A program made the position numbers and the translations under genes. The notes beneath the pieces are model-generated. The model saw only the letters and a list, made by a program, of their open reading frames with translations, had not been told where the DNA came from and did no database searches. Shown here in pieces: positions 1-6,973 of a DNA stretch of 8,381 bases (position 1 is the first letter of the stretch; each line of letters begins with the position of its first letter). Origin of the DNA: Chloroflexota bacterium. Lineage in GTDB: Bacteria > Chloroflexota > Dehalococcoidia > Bin125. The stretch is from contig JAPUIR010000272.1 in the NCBI GenBank assembly GCA_027296805.1, forward strand, positions 1 to 8,381. The letters run 5' to 3'.

Positions 1-113
1 CGGCCTGCCAGCAGTGCATGGTGCACTCCGGGTTCGAGGCGAGTGCGGTGATCGACGCGTCGACGAATCCGGGGCGCGGGCTGCGCACGATGAAGAAGGC
101 GCTGTTGGGGTAG
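1..113 (+). CDS. hpnH: HpnH, hopanoid radical SAM adenosyltransferase, C-terminal end only
   Basis: Only the last 36 codons and the TAG stop (111-113) are visible, in the frame that starts at base 3. The tail begins ACQQCMVHSGFEASAV. A Cys-x-x-Cys followed by M-V-H-x-G-(F/Y)-E-x-x-A-V resembles the C-terminal region of HpnH. Known for the family: HpnH is a radical SAM enzyme that joins the 5'-deoxyadenosyl radical to diploptene, giving adenosylhopane, the first step of C35 hopanoid side-chain synthesis. The two following genes, hpnG and hpnA, support the call, since hpnG acts on the HpnH product. The radical SAM CxxxCxxC motif lies outside the window, so the assignment rests on this short tail and on gene order. 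Confidence 0.72.
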   Translation, partial: ACQQCMVHSGFEASAVIDASTNPGRGLRTMKKALLG

Positions 114-264
114 GAAGCGTGTCGGGGCGGGTGTTTCGCGATTCCCTGCGCTCGACTCGGGCGCGCGCTTTGAGGTCGGGGCAGCCGATTTTGCAACGCC
201 GTCGGGCGCGACGCTTCGCACGATCCCTTCCTCCACGAGACTCTGGTCAACTGAGTCAAGGGCC
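114..264. other. hpnH-hpnG intergenic gap
   Basis: This is a 151-base gap between hpnH and hpnG, unusually long for genes that look co-transcribed. I see no convincing -35/-10 pair and no terminator with a T-tract. A weak dyad, GACTC-(9)-GAGTC, lies at the right end around 239-257, just before the hpnG start. An open frame across it continues into hpnG in another frame and shows no recognisable protein. Confidence 0.4.
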
Positions 265-1053
265 ATGCTGACGATCGTGACGGCGCTGCCCTGGGAGGCG
301 GGGCGCTTTGTGGAGCGGCTGGAGGCTCCGCAGCGGCGGGACTACGGGGAGGGCTGGGTGCTGGAAGGCCAGCGCGACGGGCGGTGCGTGCGGGTGTTCG
401 TGTCGGGGCCGGGACCGGAACGGGCGGCCGAAGCGGCGGGGAAGCTAGAGTCGCTGGAGCCCCAGCCAAACGCGGTGGTGTCGACGGGAGTGGCGGGAGC
501 GTTGTCGGACGATCTGCGGGCAGGGACGATGGTGCTCGCGCGCGACTTCCTCAGCGCGAAGCTGGGGGCGGATGGATTCGCGAAGGGGCACGGCGAGCGG
601 CTGACGGCCGATGTGGAGCTGCGCGCGTGGGTGCGAGCGGCGATCGACGCGGCGGAGCTCTATGTGGAGGAGGGAACGAGCGTGACCTTCGACAAGGTCC
701 TCGGAACTGCGGGCCTCAAGCGCCGGGAGCGGGCGCGGTCGGAGTCGTTGGTGGTGCAGATGGAGGACTCGGTTTGGTCGGAGGCGTGCCTGGGATTGGG
801 GCTGCCGTTCGCATCCGCACGGGCGGTGCTGGACACAGTCGCCACTCCTCTGCCGGAGGAGATCCTGCGATGGGATTGGCGTGGAGCCAGCAAGCGTGAG
901 GTGGCAGGATTTCTGGGGCGAGGGCCGTGGCGTGCTGGGCGTCTGGCGCAACTAGGCTGGCATCGGGGGCGGGCGTGCCGGGCAATCGATCGGATGTTGG
1001 AGTCGATGGTGTCAGCGGGACCCTACGGGCCCGGCGGAGCGACTGCGGAATGA
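265..1053 (+). CDS. hpnG: HpnG, adenosylhopane nucleosidase/phosphorylase
   Basis: A 262-residue protein of the nucleoside phosphorylase / MTA-SAH nucleosidase superfamily. In the hopanoid pathway HpnG removes adenine from adenosylhopane to give ribosylhopane (or its phosphorylated form), the precursor of bacteriohopanetetrol. Visible evidence: the N-terminal strand MLTIVTALPWEA, a GPGPERA turn (48-54), the family core STGVAGALSDDLRAGTMVLA (73-92), and a purine-site block VQMEDSVWSEACLGLGLPF with following SARAVLDT (164-191). There the M-E pair and the Asp of LDT sit where MTA/SAH nucleosidases keep their ribose-binding Glu and catalytic Asp. The ATG at 265 gives the expected N-terminal strand. 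The nearest Shine-Dalgarno-like bases (AAGGG, 258-262) are closer than usual. The stop overlaps the hpnA start (ATGA, 1050-1053), implying translational coupling. The last 15-20 residues are Gly/Ala-rich and probably unstructured. Confidence 0.85.
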   Translation: MLTIVTALPWEAGRFVERLEAPQRRDYGEGWVLEGQRDGRCVRVFVSGPGPERAAEAAGKLESLEPQPNAVVSTGVAGALSDDLRAGTMVLARDFLSAKLGADGFAKGHGERLTADVELRAWVRAAIDAAELYVEEGTSVTFDKVLGTAGLKRRERARSESLVVQMEDSVWSEACLGLGLPFASARAVLDTVATPLPEEILRWDWRGASKREVAGFLGRGPWRAGRLAQLGWHRGRACRAIDRMLESMVSAGPYGPGGATAE

Positions 1054-2066
1054 CGCTGGCGCTGGTAACCGGGGCGAGCGGGTTCATTGGCGCGCACGTG
1101 GTGCGGGCGTTGCTGGCGGAGGGGGTGGCGGTGCGAGCGCTGGTGCGGCCGGGCCACGACGCTGCGGCGCTCGCGGGGCTGGCGATCGAGACGACACAGG
1201 GCGACGTGACGGATGCGGTGTCGGTGCAGGCGTCGATGAGCAAGGTGGATGTGGTGTTCCATTTGGCGGCGCTGTACGTGCTGGAGCAAAGCCGGGCGGT
1301 GGAGGCGCGGGCGGTCAACGTCCAGGGGACACGCGTGGTGATGGAGGCGGCGCTGAACGCGGGGGTGGCGCGCGTGGTGCATACATCGTCGGTGGCGGCG
1401 GTGGGGCACGCGTCGGCGGACGGAGCGCCCGCCGACGAGGGGTCGTGGACGGACACGCGGTCGTTCGCGGGGCCGTACGAGGCGTCGAAGTACGCGAGCG
1501 AGCGCTTGGTCCAACGGATGGTGGCGCAGGAGGGGCTGCCGGCGGTGGTGGTGAATCCGACAGCGCCCATCGGTCCGCTTGATCTGAAGCCGACGCCGAC
1601 GGGGCAGCTGATCCTGGACGCAGCGCGGGGGTCGATGCCGGGGTATATGACATCGGCTGGGCTGAACGTCGTCCATGTGCGCGACGTGGCACGGGGGCAC
1701 GTGCTGGCCTGGCAGCGCGGGGTCGTGGGGGAGCGCTACATCTTGGGGCACCAGGAGGGGAACCTGACGCTGCGGTCGATCCAGGAGCGAGCGGCGACCC
1801 AGGCGGGACGGAGCGGTCCCCGCTGGCGGATTCCGTATGTGGTGGCGCTGGCATACGCACAGGCCGACGAGCGGCTGCTCAGTGGACTGCGTGGCGGTCG
1901 GGTGCGGGCACCGGTTGGGGGGGTGCGCCTGGCGCGATACCGGATGTGGTTCGACTGCCGTAAGGCAGTGGAGCAGTTGGGGATGCCGCAGACGCCGCTG
2001 GAGGAGGCCTTCAGTGACGCGGTGGATGACTTCGCGGCGCGGGGGGTGCTGACGAGGGCCGTTTGA
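1050..2066 (+). CDS. hpnA: HpnA, hopanoid-associated NAD-dependent sugar epimerase-like protein
   Basis: A 338-residue extended short-chain dehydrogenase/reductase. The Rossmann motif TGASGFIG is at residues 7-14, D52 lies in the adenine-contacting GDVTD segment, and HLAAL is at 71-75. The catalytic set is TSS (112-114) with YEASK (Y143, K147). The segment NPTAPIGPLDLKPTPTGQ (169-186), then LNVVHVRDVARGH and GERYILG, is typical of hopanoid-associated HpnA and separates it from generic epimerases. The exact reaction of HpnA is less settled than those of HpnH and HpnG. It is linked to hopanoid synthesis by gene clustering and is thought to act on the ribosyl side chain or a sugar head group. 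The start is taken at the ATG overlapping the hpnG stop, because the 41 codons upstream in frame lie inside hpnG and look nothing like a Rossmann N-terminus. Confidence 0.87.
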   Translation: MTLALVTGASGFIGAHVVRALLAEGVAVRALVRPGHDAAALAGLAIETTQGDVTDAVSVQASMSKVDVVFHLAALYVLEQSRAVEARAVNVQGTRVVMEAALNAGVARVVHTSSVAAVGHASADGAPADEGSWTDTRSFAGPYEASKYASERLVQRMVAQEGLPAVVVNPTAPIGPLDLKPTPTGQLILDAARGSMPGYMTSAGLNVVHVRDVARGHVLAWQRGVVGERYILGHQEGNLTLRSIQERAATQAGRSGPRWRIPYVVALAYAQADERLLSGLRGGRVRAPVGGVRLARYRMWFDCRKAVEQLGMPQTPLEEAFSDAVDDFAARGVLTRAV

Positions 2067-2086
2067 CCGCCAGGGCCCTTTGACCG
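2055..2086. repeat. 15-base tandem repeat across the hpnA stop codon
   Basis: AGGGCCgTTTGACCG (2055-2069) is repeated as AGGGCCcTTTGACCG (2072-2086), 14 of 15 bases identical at a 17-base period. The first copy contains the TGA stop of hpnA. The second contains a TTGACC hexamer that could serve as a -35 box for the next gene. It may be a slippage duplication or a pair of protein-binding sites, and the sequence does not decide between these. Confidence 0.6.
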
Positions 2087-2108
2087 AAGCCGGGGGGCTG
2101 CGTAGCTT
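2080..2108 (+). promoter_or_regulatory. possible promoter of the small gene after hpnA
   Basis: TTGACC (2080-2085, five of six to the sigma-70 -35 consensus) is followed after exactly 17 bases by TAGCTT (2103-2108), which keeps the most conserved T, A and final T of a -10 box. Transcription would start near 2115, at the first base of the ATG at 2116, so the message could be leaderless. This is a prediction from two short hexamers only. Confidence 0.28.
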
Positions 2109-2115
2109 CGGGGCG

Positions 2116-2385
2116 ATGATGGAGGGCGTCGTGGCCGAGAAGTCTTTGCCCGCTGACAGTGCACAGCTGACGAACCGGCTGCTGGCACGACTGTACGTGG
2201 CGCAACACCGGCATCTGCATGGGGCGATCGTCGATCTGATCGGGCTGGGGATGCCTCGCGACGAGGTGGCCGCGGTGGTGGGAAGCAGTGAGGCGGAGGT
2301 CCAGGCGATCCTGGACGAAGCGGCGGAGCTGGCGAGCCGGGCGATTGGGAGGCCGCCGGCGGGAAGCGGCTCCGCTAGCGGCTGA
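2116..2385 (+). CDS. small hypothetical protein with helix-turn-helix-like segment
   Basis: I do not recognise this family. From the ATG at 2116 it is 89 residues. It has no signal peptide or membrane segment. The stretch VDLIGLGMPRDEVAAVVGSS followed by EAEVQAILDEA reads as two to three helices with the spacing of a sigma region 4-like helix-turn-helix (L-x-x-x-G-M-x-x-x-E-(V/I)-A-x-x-(V/L)-G-x-S-x-x-x-V). Histidine-rich VAQHRHLHGAI precedes it, and the C-terminus is a low-complexity Gly/Ser/Ala tail. The start is uncertain: TTG at 2080, ATG at 2116 or 2119, and GTG at 2131 are all in frame. GGAGGG lies four bases before the GTG. The gene follows hpnA by about 50 bases on the same strand, so it may be the last gene of the hopanoid operon or have its own promoter. 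Its end overlaps the convergent MarR gene by 11 bases. Confidence 0.6.
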   Translation: MMEGVVAEKSLPADSAQLTNRLLARLYVAQHRHLHGAIVDLIGLGMPRDEVAAVVGSSEAEVQAILDEAAELASRAIGRPPAGSGSASG

Positions 2386-2860
2386 AGATCGCGTCCGCGT
2401 AGCGGCTGCTCGTGCCGCGGCGGGCGCGGACACGACTCGCGGCGTCGCCGAGAAGCTCCAGGCTGATCACGAGATCTTCAAGCTCGCTCTTGCTGAGTTC
2501 GTTGAGGACTTGGCCGACGAAGCCGTCGCTTTGGTCGGCGGCGTCGCCGAGCACGTTGAGTCCGGCCGGCTCGAGAAAGTTGCAGGAGACGCGCCGGTCG
2601 TGGGGGTGGGCCTCGCGGCGGACGAAGCCGAGGTCGACGAGACGGTCGACGAGGCCGGTGACCGCGGAGGGGGTAACGCCGAGGTGGTTCGCGATCTCGC
2701 CGGTGGAGGAGCCGGGCGACTCGCGGAGTTGGACGAGGACGCGGAGGAGGGGGAGGGTGACGTGGAACTTGCCCCAGGTCTCGAAGCGCAGCGGATCGAC
2801 GATGGCCAATGATTGCCAGTAGGCGTCCAGTGCGCGCTGATTGGTCCTCGTGGTCGCCAT
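2375..2860 (-). CDS. MarR-family transcriptional regulator
   Basis: A 161-residue winged-helix regulator of the MarR type, of usual length for the family. The N-terminal dimerisation helices run from about 10 to 48. The helix-turn-helix is SSTGEIANHLGVTPSAVTGL (51-70) with VDRLVDLGFV (71-80) completing the recognition part. The wing (81-97) carries the conserved DRR at 88-90. The C-terminal helices run from 99 to 147. Proteins of this family usually bind DNA as dimers and release it on binding a small ligand or on oxidation. The ligand and targets are not deducible here. The single cysteine (C93) lies in the wing. The ATG at 2860 is preceded by AGGGGGTGA, a strong ribosome binding site. The gene converges on the small gene downstream of hpnA and is separated from the hybrid kinase gene by 177 bases, so it probably has its own promoter. 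Confidence 0.9.
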   Translation of the reverse strand: MATTRTNQRALDAYWQSLAIVDPLRFETWGKFHVTLPLLRVLVQLRESPGSSTGEIANHLGVTPSAVTGLVDRLVDLGFVRREAHPHDRRVSCNFLEPAGLNVLGDAADQSDGFVGQVLNELSKSELEDLVISLELLGDAASRVRARRGTSSRYADAIFSR

Positions 2861-2864
2861 GAAC

Positions 2865-2873
2865 TCACCCCCT
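2865..2873 (-). promoter_or_regulatory. ribosome binding site of the MarR gene
   Basis: On the minus strand AGGGGGTGA ends four bases before the ATG at 2860. It matches the anti-Shine-Dalgarno complement AGGAGGTGA in eight of nine bases and fixes that start. Confidence 0.75.
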
Positions 2874-2901
2874 GTCGGCTGCGTTGGTTGACGAGGCGAT
2901 G

Positions 2902-2907
2902 AATATA
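2902..2907 (-). promoter_or_regulatory. possible -10 box of the MarR gene
   Basis: TATATT on the minus strand (five of six to TATAAT) lies about 41 bases before the MarR ATG, in the only AT-rich patch of this leader. No good -35 box is visible at 16-18 bases. An AGCGC/GCGCT inverted repeat (arms 2909-2913 and 2931-2935) flanks the expected spacer and might be an operator, which would fit the usual autoregulation of MarR proteins. Confidence 0.3.
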
Positions 2908-2985
2908 GAGCGCTTCTGTCGAGAAAGGCGGCGCTGTTTGGGATCAGCCGAAGATTTCTTTCAACCGTGAGTATTCCGTTATGGG

Positions 2986-3002
2986 CCGTCGCGAGCGGAC
3001 GG
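2986..3002 (-). terminator. weak hairpin after the hybrid kinase gene
   Basis: CCGTC-GCGAGCG-GACGG forms a perfect five-base stem with a seven-base loop, 36 bases past the stop of the hybrid kinase. It has no T-tract on the minus strand, so it would be at best a pause site or part of a factor-dependent terminator. Confidence 0.25.
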
Positions 3003-3037
3003 TGAGCTGCGCGATGTGAGGACGAGCTGGGAGCTGG

Positions 3038-5746
3038 TTAGGTGAGGGAGCGATCCAAGGCTCGGCGGACACCCCAGGCGACGTCCTCGTAGGAGACGGG
3101 CTTTTGGAGATAGGCCAGGCCGTCGGGGTGGTCGTCAGCTTCGAGCCGATGGCCGTCGACGTAGCCGGAGGTGTAGAGGACGCGGAGCTGGGGGAGGGTA
3201 CGCCGGAGGCGGTCAACGAGTTCCGCGGCGTCGATCCCGGGCATCACGACGTCCGTGAAGAGAAGGTCGGGGGGCGGGTCCATGGCCGCGGCCAAGGTGA
3301 GGGCCTCATCGCCGTCGGCGGCGGTGACGACGTCGTAGCCGCAGTCCGTAAGGACGCGGGCGACCATGCGGCGAACGGCATCTTCGTCCTCTACCAGGAG
3401 CACGCGTTCGCTGCCGCGCGGGAGCGCGGAGGTTTCGGCCGGGGCATCCCGGGTCGAGGCATCGAGTTCCGGGAGGACGACTTCGGGAAAGTAGAGGGAG
3501 AAGGTGGTGCCTTGCCCGGGCTCACTGTCCACCCGGATGGCGCCATCGCTCTGGCGGACGATGCCATAGACGGTGGCGAGACCAAGCCCGGTGCCCTTGC
3601 CGGGAGGTTTGGTGGTGAAGAAGGGCTCGAAGACGCGATCGCGAGTCTGCGCGTCCATGCCGGGGCCGTTGTCGGCGACGGTAAGGACGACGTAGGACCC
3701 GGGAGTGTCGAGCGCGAGGCCGCGCGACTCCGTCTCGGCGAGGTCACGGCGAGAAACGGTGATTTGAATAGCGCCGCCGGCACCGAGGGCGTCGCCGGCG
3801 TTGACGATGAGGTTCATGAGGACCTGTTCGATCTGGCCGGGGTCGGCATGGATGGGGCAGGGCTCGCTGGCCAGGCTCGTGTCGAAGCGGATCTCCTCGC
3901 GGAGGAGCCTCGTGAGCATGGGCTCGAGGCCGCCGACGACGGTGGGTAGATCGAGCACGACGGGTTCGAGGACTTGACGGCGGCTGAAGGCGAGCAGTTG
4001 CCGCGTGAGGGCCGCGCCGCTCTGGCCCGCCTGTCGAATCTCACTGAGGCTCTCATGGAGGGGATGGGTGTCACTGATGGAGAGGAGCGCAAGCTCGCTG
4101 AAGCCGCTGATGACCGAGAGGATGTTGTTGAAGTCGTGGGCGATGCCACCGGCGAGGCGGCCGACGGCTTCCATCTTCTGGGCGTGGCGGAGTTGCTCTT
4201 CAAGCTGGCGCTGCTCTTGGACGTTGACGCAGACGCCGATCACGCCGCTGACGCGTCCGCTGTCGTCTCGGACGGGGGTGTAGTGGTGATCGAAGAGGAC
4301 ACCGTTTAGCTCAAAGAGGTCGCTGAGAGGCTCGCCTTGAAGCGCGGTGGCGATGGCGCGGGCCATGTCGGCGGGGGCGGCGTCGGCGGGGGCCTTGCCG
4401 AGCCAGTCGCCGGGGGGCGGGGAGAGGTCGGCGAGGGCTTTGCCATCGACCATGGTGAACAGGCCATCGGCGTCGGTCGCGAAGAGGATGACGGGGGCGT
4501 TCTGGACGAGAGAGCGGAGGCGGGCTTCGCTCTCAGCGAGGGCGTCCATGGCGACACGTTGCTCGGTGATGTCGCGTGCGATGCCGAGGAAGGTCGGACC
4601 GTGGTCACCCGTGGCGGGCCGGATTTGACCGCGACTCTCGAGCCAGATGATGGAGCCATCTTGGCGACGGAGGCGGACTCTGATGCTTTCGCGGCGGCTC
4701 CGATCCTCGGCGAAGTACTCGGGGGAGAAGTGCCTGACCACGTGGTCGATGTCATCGGGGTGGATGATGCTGAAGATGTTGAAGATGTTCCAGCTGCTCC
4801 CGTCCGCGCCAGGCAGGTCGTCGGGGTCGCGGCCGAAGACAGCGAGGGCGGCAGGGTTGGCGAAGATAAGGTTGCCCTTGGCGTCGAGTTCGTAGATGAA
4901 GTCGGTGGCGTTGTCGACGACGCTGCGATACCGGTCCTCCGAGTCGCGGAGGGCGCGTTCCATTTCGCGGCGCTCAGAGATGTCGCGAACGACAGCCAGA
5001 AGCCGACCATCGGAGAGCCGATTGACAACGAGCTCCACAGGGACGCGCTGCCCGTGCGCGTCGAGCAGGTCGGTTTCGAGTTGCTGCCGGACACCGTCCA
5101 GGACGCCCTGCAAGGTCCTGCGTACGTCCTCGGAGCCGGCCGGGAAGAGGTCGCCGGCGCGAAGGGTGCGGAGTTTCTCGCGGGTATAGGAGAGAAGGAG
5201 GCAGGCGCTGGGGTTGGCGTCGAGCACGCGGCCATGTTCGTCAGTGATGAGGATGGGGTCGGGACCTTCTTCGAAGAGGACGCGGAGGCGCCCTTCCTGG
5301 TCCTCGGTGATGTTGCGGGCGATGCCTTGGACGCCGACCACCTCGCCATCGGCGTCGCGGAGGCGATGGGTGCGGAGTTCTATCCAGATGGGATCGCCGG
5401 CCCGGGTCCGGGTGAGGAACTGCGAGAGTTCGGATTCCTGCTCCCCGGCAAGGCGCTGGCGAAGCTGGATGAGGGCGTCTTCGAGGCTCTCCGGATCGAG
5501 GATGTGAGCCATGTTGAGGCCGAGGAACTCCTCCAGGGTGTAGCCGTAGTCCCGTTCCGAGGCGGGATTGACGTGGAGGAAGTTGCCTTGGGCGTCCAGG
5601 GTGAAGATGTAGTCGCTTGTTTGGTTGGCGAGGTCGCGTTCGCGCGCGAGTGCAGCGCGGAGGCTCTCGATTTCGCTTTCGAGGCCGGCGATCTTGGAAC
5701 GATCAGCGAGGGGATCGGTGCCCAGGGAGGTAGGCTGTTGCGCCAT
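3038..5746 (-). CDS. hybrid sensor histidine kinase, four PAS domains plus receiver
   Basis: A 902-residue cytoplasmic kinase with no membrane segment or signal peptide. Domains in order: a short coiled coil (about 18-40), PAS1 (about 40-147), PAS2 (155-259), PAS3 (270-395), PAS4 (407-508), HisKA (520-590) with AHDFNNIL carrying the phospho-accepting H537, HATPase (630-755), and a receiver (781-895). The HATPase has N-box N649, DNGPGM (692-697), FEPFFTTK and GKGTGLGL (716-723). The receiver has acidic pair E786/D787, phospho-acceptor D832, T859 and K882. All catalytic residues are present, so autophosphorylation and transfer to its own receiver are expected. The architecture recalls CckA-like hybrids with the HDFNN box. 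No DNA-binding response regulator is adjacent, so the output is unknown. The ATG at 5746 is preferred to the in-frame TTG at 5761 because TGAGG sits five bases before the ATG. Confidence 0.93.
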   Translation of the reverse strand: MAQQPTSLGTDPLADRSKIAGLESEIESLRAALARERDLANQTSDYIFTLDAQGNFLHVNPASERDYGYTLEEFLGLNMAHILDPESLEDALIQLRQRLAGEQESELSQFLTRTRAGDPIWIELRTHRLRDADGEVVGVQGIARNITEDQEGRLRVLFEEGPDPILITDEHGRVLDANPSACLLLSYTREKLRTLRAGDLFPAGSEDVRRTLQGVLDGVRQQLETDLLDAHGQRVPVELVVNRLSDGRLLAVVRDISERREMERALRDSEDRYRSVVDNATDFIYELDAKGNLIFANPAALAVFGRDPDDLPGADGSSWNIFNIFSIIHPDDIDHVVRHFSPEYFAEDRSRRESIRVRLRRQDGSIIWLESRGQIRPATGDHGPTFLGIARDITEQRVAMDALAESEARLRSLVQNAPVILFATDADGLFTMVDGKALADLSPPPGDWLGKAPADAAPADMARAIATALQGEPLSDLFELNGVLFDHHYTPVRDDSGRVSGVIGVCVNVQEQRQLEEQLRHAQKMEAVGRLAGGIAHDFNNILSVISGFSELALLSISDTHPLHESLSEIRQAGQSGAALTRQLLAFSRRQVLEPVVLDLPTVVGGLEPMLTRLLREEIRFDTSLASEPCPIHADPGQIEQVLMNLIVNAGDALGAGGAIQITVSRRDLAETESRGLALDTPGSYVVLTVADNGPGMDAQTRDRVFEPFFTTKPPGKGTGLGLATVYGIVRQSDGAIRVDSEPGQGTTFSLYFPEVVLPELDASTRDAPAETSALPRGSERVLLVEDEDAVRRMVARVLTDCGYDVVTAADGDEALTLAAAMDPPPDLLFTDVVMPGIDAAELVDRLRRTLPQLRVLYTSGYVDGHRLEADDHPDGLAYLQKPVSYEDVAWGVRRALDRSLT

Positions 5747-5751
5747 CAGTG

Positions 5752-5756
5752 CCTCA
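5752..5756 (-). promoter_or_regulatory. ribosome binding site fixing the hybrid kinase start
   Basis: TGAGG on the minus strand, five bases before the ATG at 5746, supports that start over the TTG at 5761. The TTG would place this site inside the coding region. Confidence 0.6.
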
Positions 5757-5796
5757 CGCAACAGCCCATGAGATCCGCAGATCTCGCCCCCACCGC

Positions 5797-5818
5797 ATTT
5801 TACGGCACGAAACGTGCC
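5797..5818 (-). promoter_or_regulatory. putative promoter -10 box with adjoining dyad, hybrid kinase gene
   Basis: On the minus strand TAAAAT (plus 5802-5797) matches the -10 consensus in five of six bases. One base upstream is a perfect 15-base dyad, GGCACG-AAA-CGTGCC (5804-5818 on the plus strand), which fills the -35/-10 spacer. No good -35 hexamer lies at the normal distance, as is common for activator-dependent promoters. A second palindrome, AGATC-CGCA-GATCT (5771-5784), falls in the predicted leader of about 45 bases. The dyad has no T-run after it on either strand, so it is more likely a binding site than a terminator. Confidence 0.4.
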
Positions 5819-5892
5819 TGCGGGATTCCGAGAGAAAACGGTGATGTGCGAGGCCCTCCAGGGGGCCGATCGCAGAGACGGCCCGTGACCGC

Positions 5893-6960
5893 TCAGGCAG
5901 TGTGTGGTTCGGAGGGTTCTCCCCCGTGCTGCAGGAAGGCAGGCAAGAGGAGCCGACAGGCCGTTTCGCCAGCGAAAAGTAAGCGCCCCTCGTGTTGGCG
6001 CAGGGTGGTGTCGACGGCGAGCAGACGCATGTCGATGTCGGTGTCGAGGAGGAGGCCTGATTCGGCGGGGAGCGGGGCGGGCTGGTCACTGGTGTGAACG
6101 GCGATCTCCGCGTAGTCACCCGCAGGGAGGTCGAGCGGGCGAGCCTGGTCGTCGGTGAAGTGACGGACCTCCTGCACGAGATAGAGCGGGCCAGACCCTG
6201 CGGCGCGTTCGCCGATCACGGCGACGAGTTGGACGATCGCCTGGGCGAGAGCGACGGTATCGACCCGGACGCAGCAGGGCTGGGATTCGACGGTGACGTG
6301 GCAGGCGCTCTTAGGGTTCGCTTCGTTGAGTTCTCTCGCGAGGCCGGTCAGCAGCGTGACCAGATCGACGAGTGCCGTCGTGGGGCGCTGCACTCCAGCG
6401 ACGGTGGCGAGCAGGTGGGCGATGCGCTGGATGGAATCCGAGCTGCGAGCGGGCAAGCCGCGCACGGACCGGAACGGCGGCGCACCGGTGGCGCTGAGCT
6501 GGGCCGCGAGGGTACGCGCGAAGGCCTGGATGGCAGCCCGCGAGTGGGCGTTGTCGGCCCGACGGGCGGCATCGCGGCTGTGGGCGACGTCGACAGCGAC
6601 GATGGTGGCGCCGCTGATGCGGGTATCGGCGTCGAGGATGGGGCCGCAGCGGCACTCGAACGGGATGCCTGCGACGATGTGGGTGCGTACGGTGCAGACG
6701 CCCTGGAGGGCAAAGGCGATGGCGGGGGCGATATGGGGGAAGGGGAGGTCGGCGATGGGCCTGCCGACGAGGGCACCGGTTTCCAGGCCCAGATCGGCAA
6801 GGGCGCGCCCCTGGCAGATGGTGATCCGGCTCTGGAGGTCGGTGGTGAAGAGCGCGATGCTGGAGGAGCGCACGGCGGTGGCGAGGAAGTTCGCTTCGTT
6901 GCCGCGCATCGACCGGGGCGATTGGGGCTCCTGTCCGTCATCGGTTTGTGTGGTAGTCAC
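5893..6960 (-). CDS. degenerate PAS-histidine-kinase-like protein
   Basis: A 355-residue soluble protein. Residues 24-126 form a PAS domain (SIALFTTDLQSRITICQGRA at 34-53, then LADLGL and AIAFALQG). It resembles PAS4 of the neighbouring hybrid kinase, which has [18 protein letters not shown] and AIATALQG. Residues 140-215 occupy the HisKA position, but the GIAHDFNN box is replaced by a histidine-free stretch. Residues 230-342 follow the order of a HATPase domain (VDTVALAQAIVQLVAVIGER for the N-box helix, YAEIAVHTSDQ for the strand before the G1 box, LLAVDTTLRQHEGRLLF and CRLLLPAF for the end). The N-box Asn, DxGxG and GxGxG are all missing. It cannot be an active kinase by known rules and may be a sensory partner or regulator of the adjacent kinase. 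The GTG at 6960 is chosen for its AAGGA site; an in-frame TTG at 7005 has none. Confidence 0.75.
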   Translation of the reverse strand: MTTTQTDDGQEPQSPRSMRGNEANFLATAVRSSSIALFTTDLQSRITICQGRALADLGLETGALVGRPIADLPFPHIAPAIAFALQGVCTVRTHIVAGIPFECRCGPILDADTRISGATIVAVDVAHSRDAARRADNAHSRAAIQAFARTLAAQLSATGAPPFRSVRGLPARSSDSIQRIAHLLATVAGVQRPTTALVDLVTLLTGLARELNEANPKSACHVTVESQPCCVRVDTVALAQAIVQLVAVIGERAAGSGPLYLVQEVRHFTDDQARPLDLPAGDYAEIAVHTSDQPAPLPAESGLLLDTDIDMRLLAVDTTLRQHEGRLLFAGETACRLLLPAFLQHGGEPSEPHTA

Positions 6961-6968
6961 CGCGGTTG

Positions 6969-6973
6969 TCCTT
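6969..6973 (-). promoter_or_regulatory. ribosome binding site fixing the GTG start of the PAS protein
   Basis: AAGGA (within GGAAAGGA) on the minus strand lies eight bases before the GTG at 6960. The upstream TTG at 7005 has no purine-rich site at a useful distance. Confidence 0.5.

Noticed and set aside
14..271. 85-codon plus-strand frame across the hpnH end and the gap
   Set aside because: It is out of frame with hpnH and overlaps the hpnG start; its Arg/Ser/Gly-rich composition looks like untranslated GC-rich DNA.
716..1570. Minus-strand open frames across hpnG and hpnA
   Set aside because: Pro/Ala/Arg/Ser-rich shadow translation spanning two well-supported plus-strand genes.
5854..5869. 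GGCCCT-CCAG-GGGGCC hairpin as terminator of the PAS protein gene
   Set aside because: The stem is plausible, but no T-tract follows on the minus strand and such pairings are frequent in this GC-rich DNA.
4337..6097. 586-codon plus-strand open frame antisense to the hybrid kinase
   Set aside because: Its translation is low-complexity Gly/Val/Glu-rich and exists because GC-rich codons on the other strand create few stops. The minus frame has full kinase motifs.
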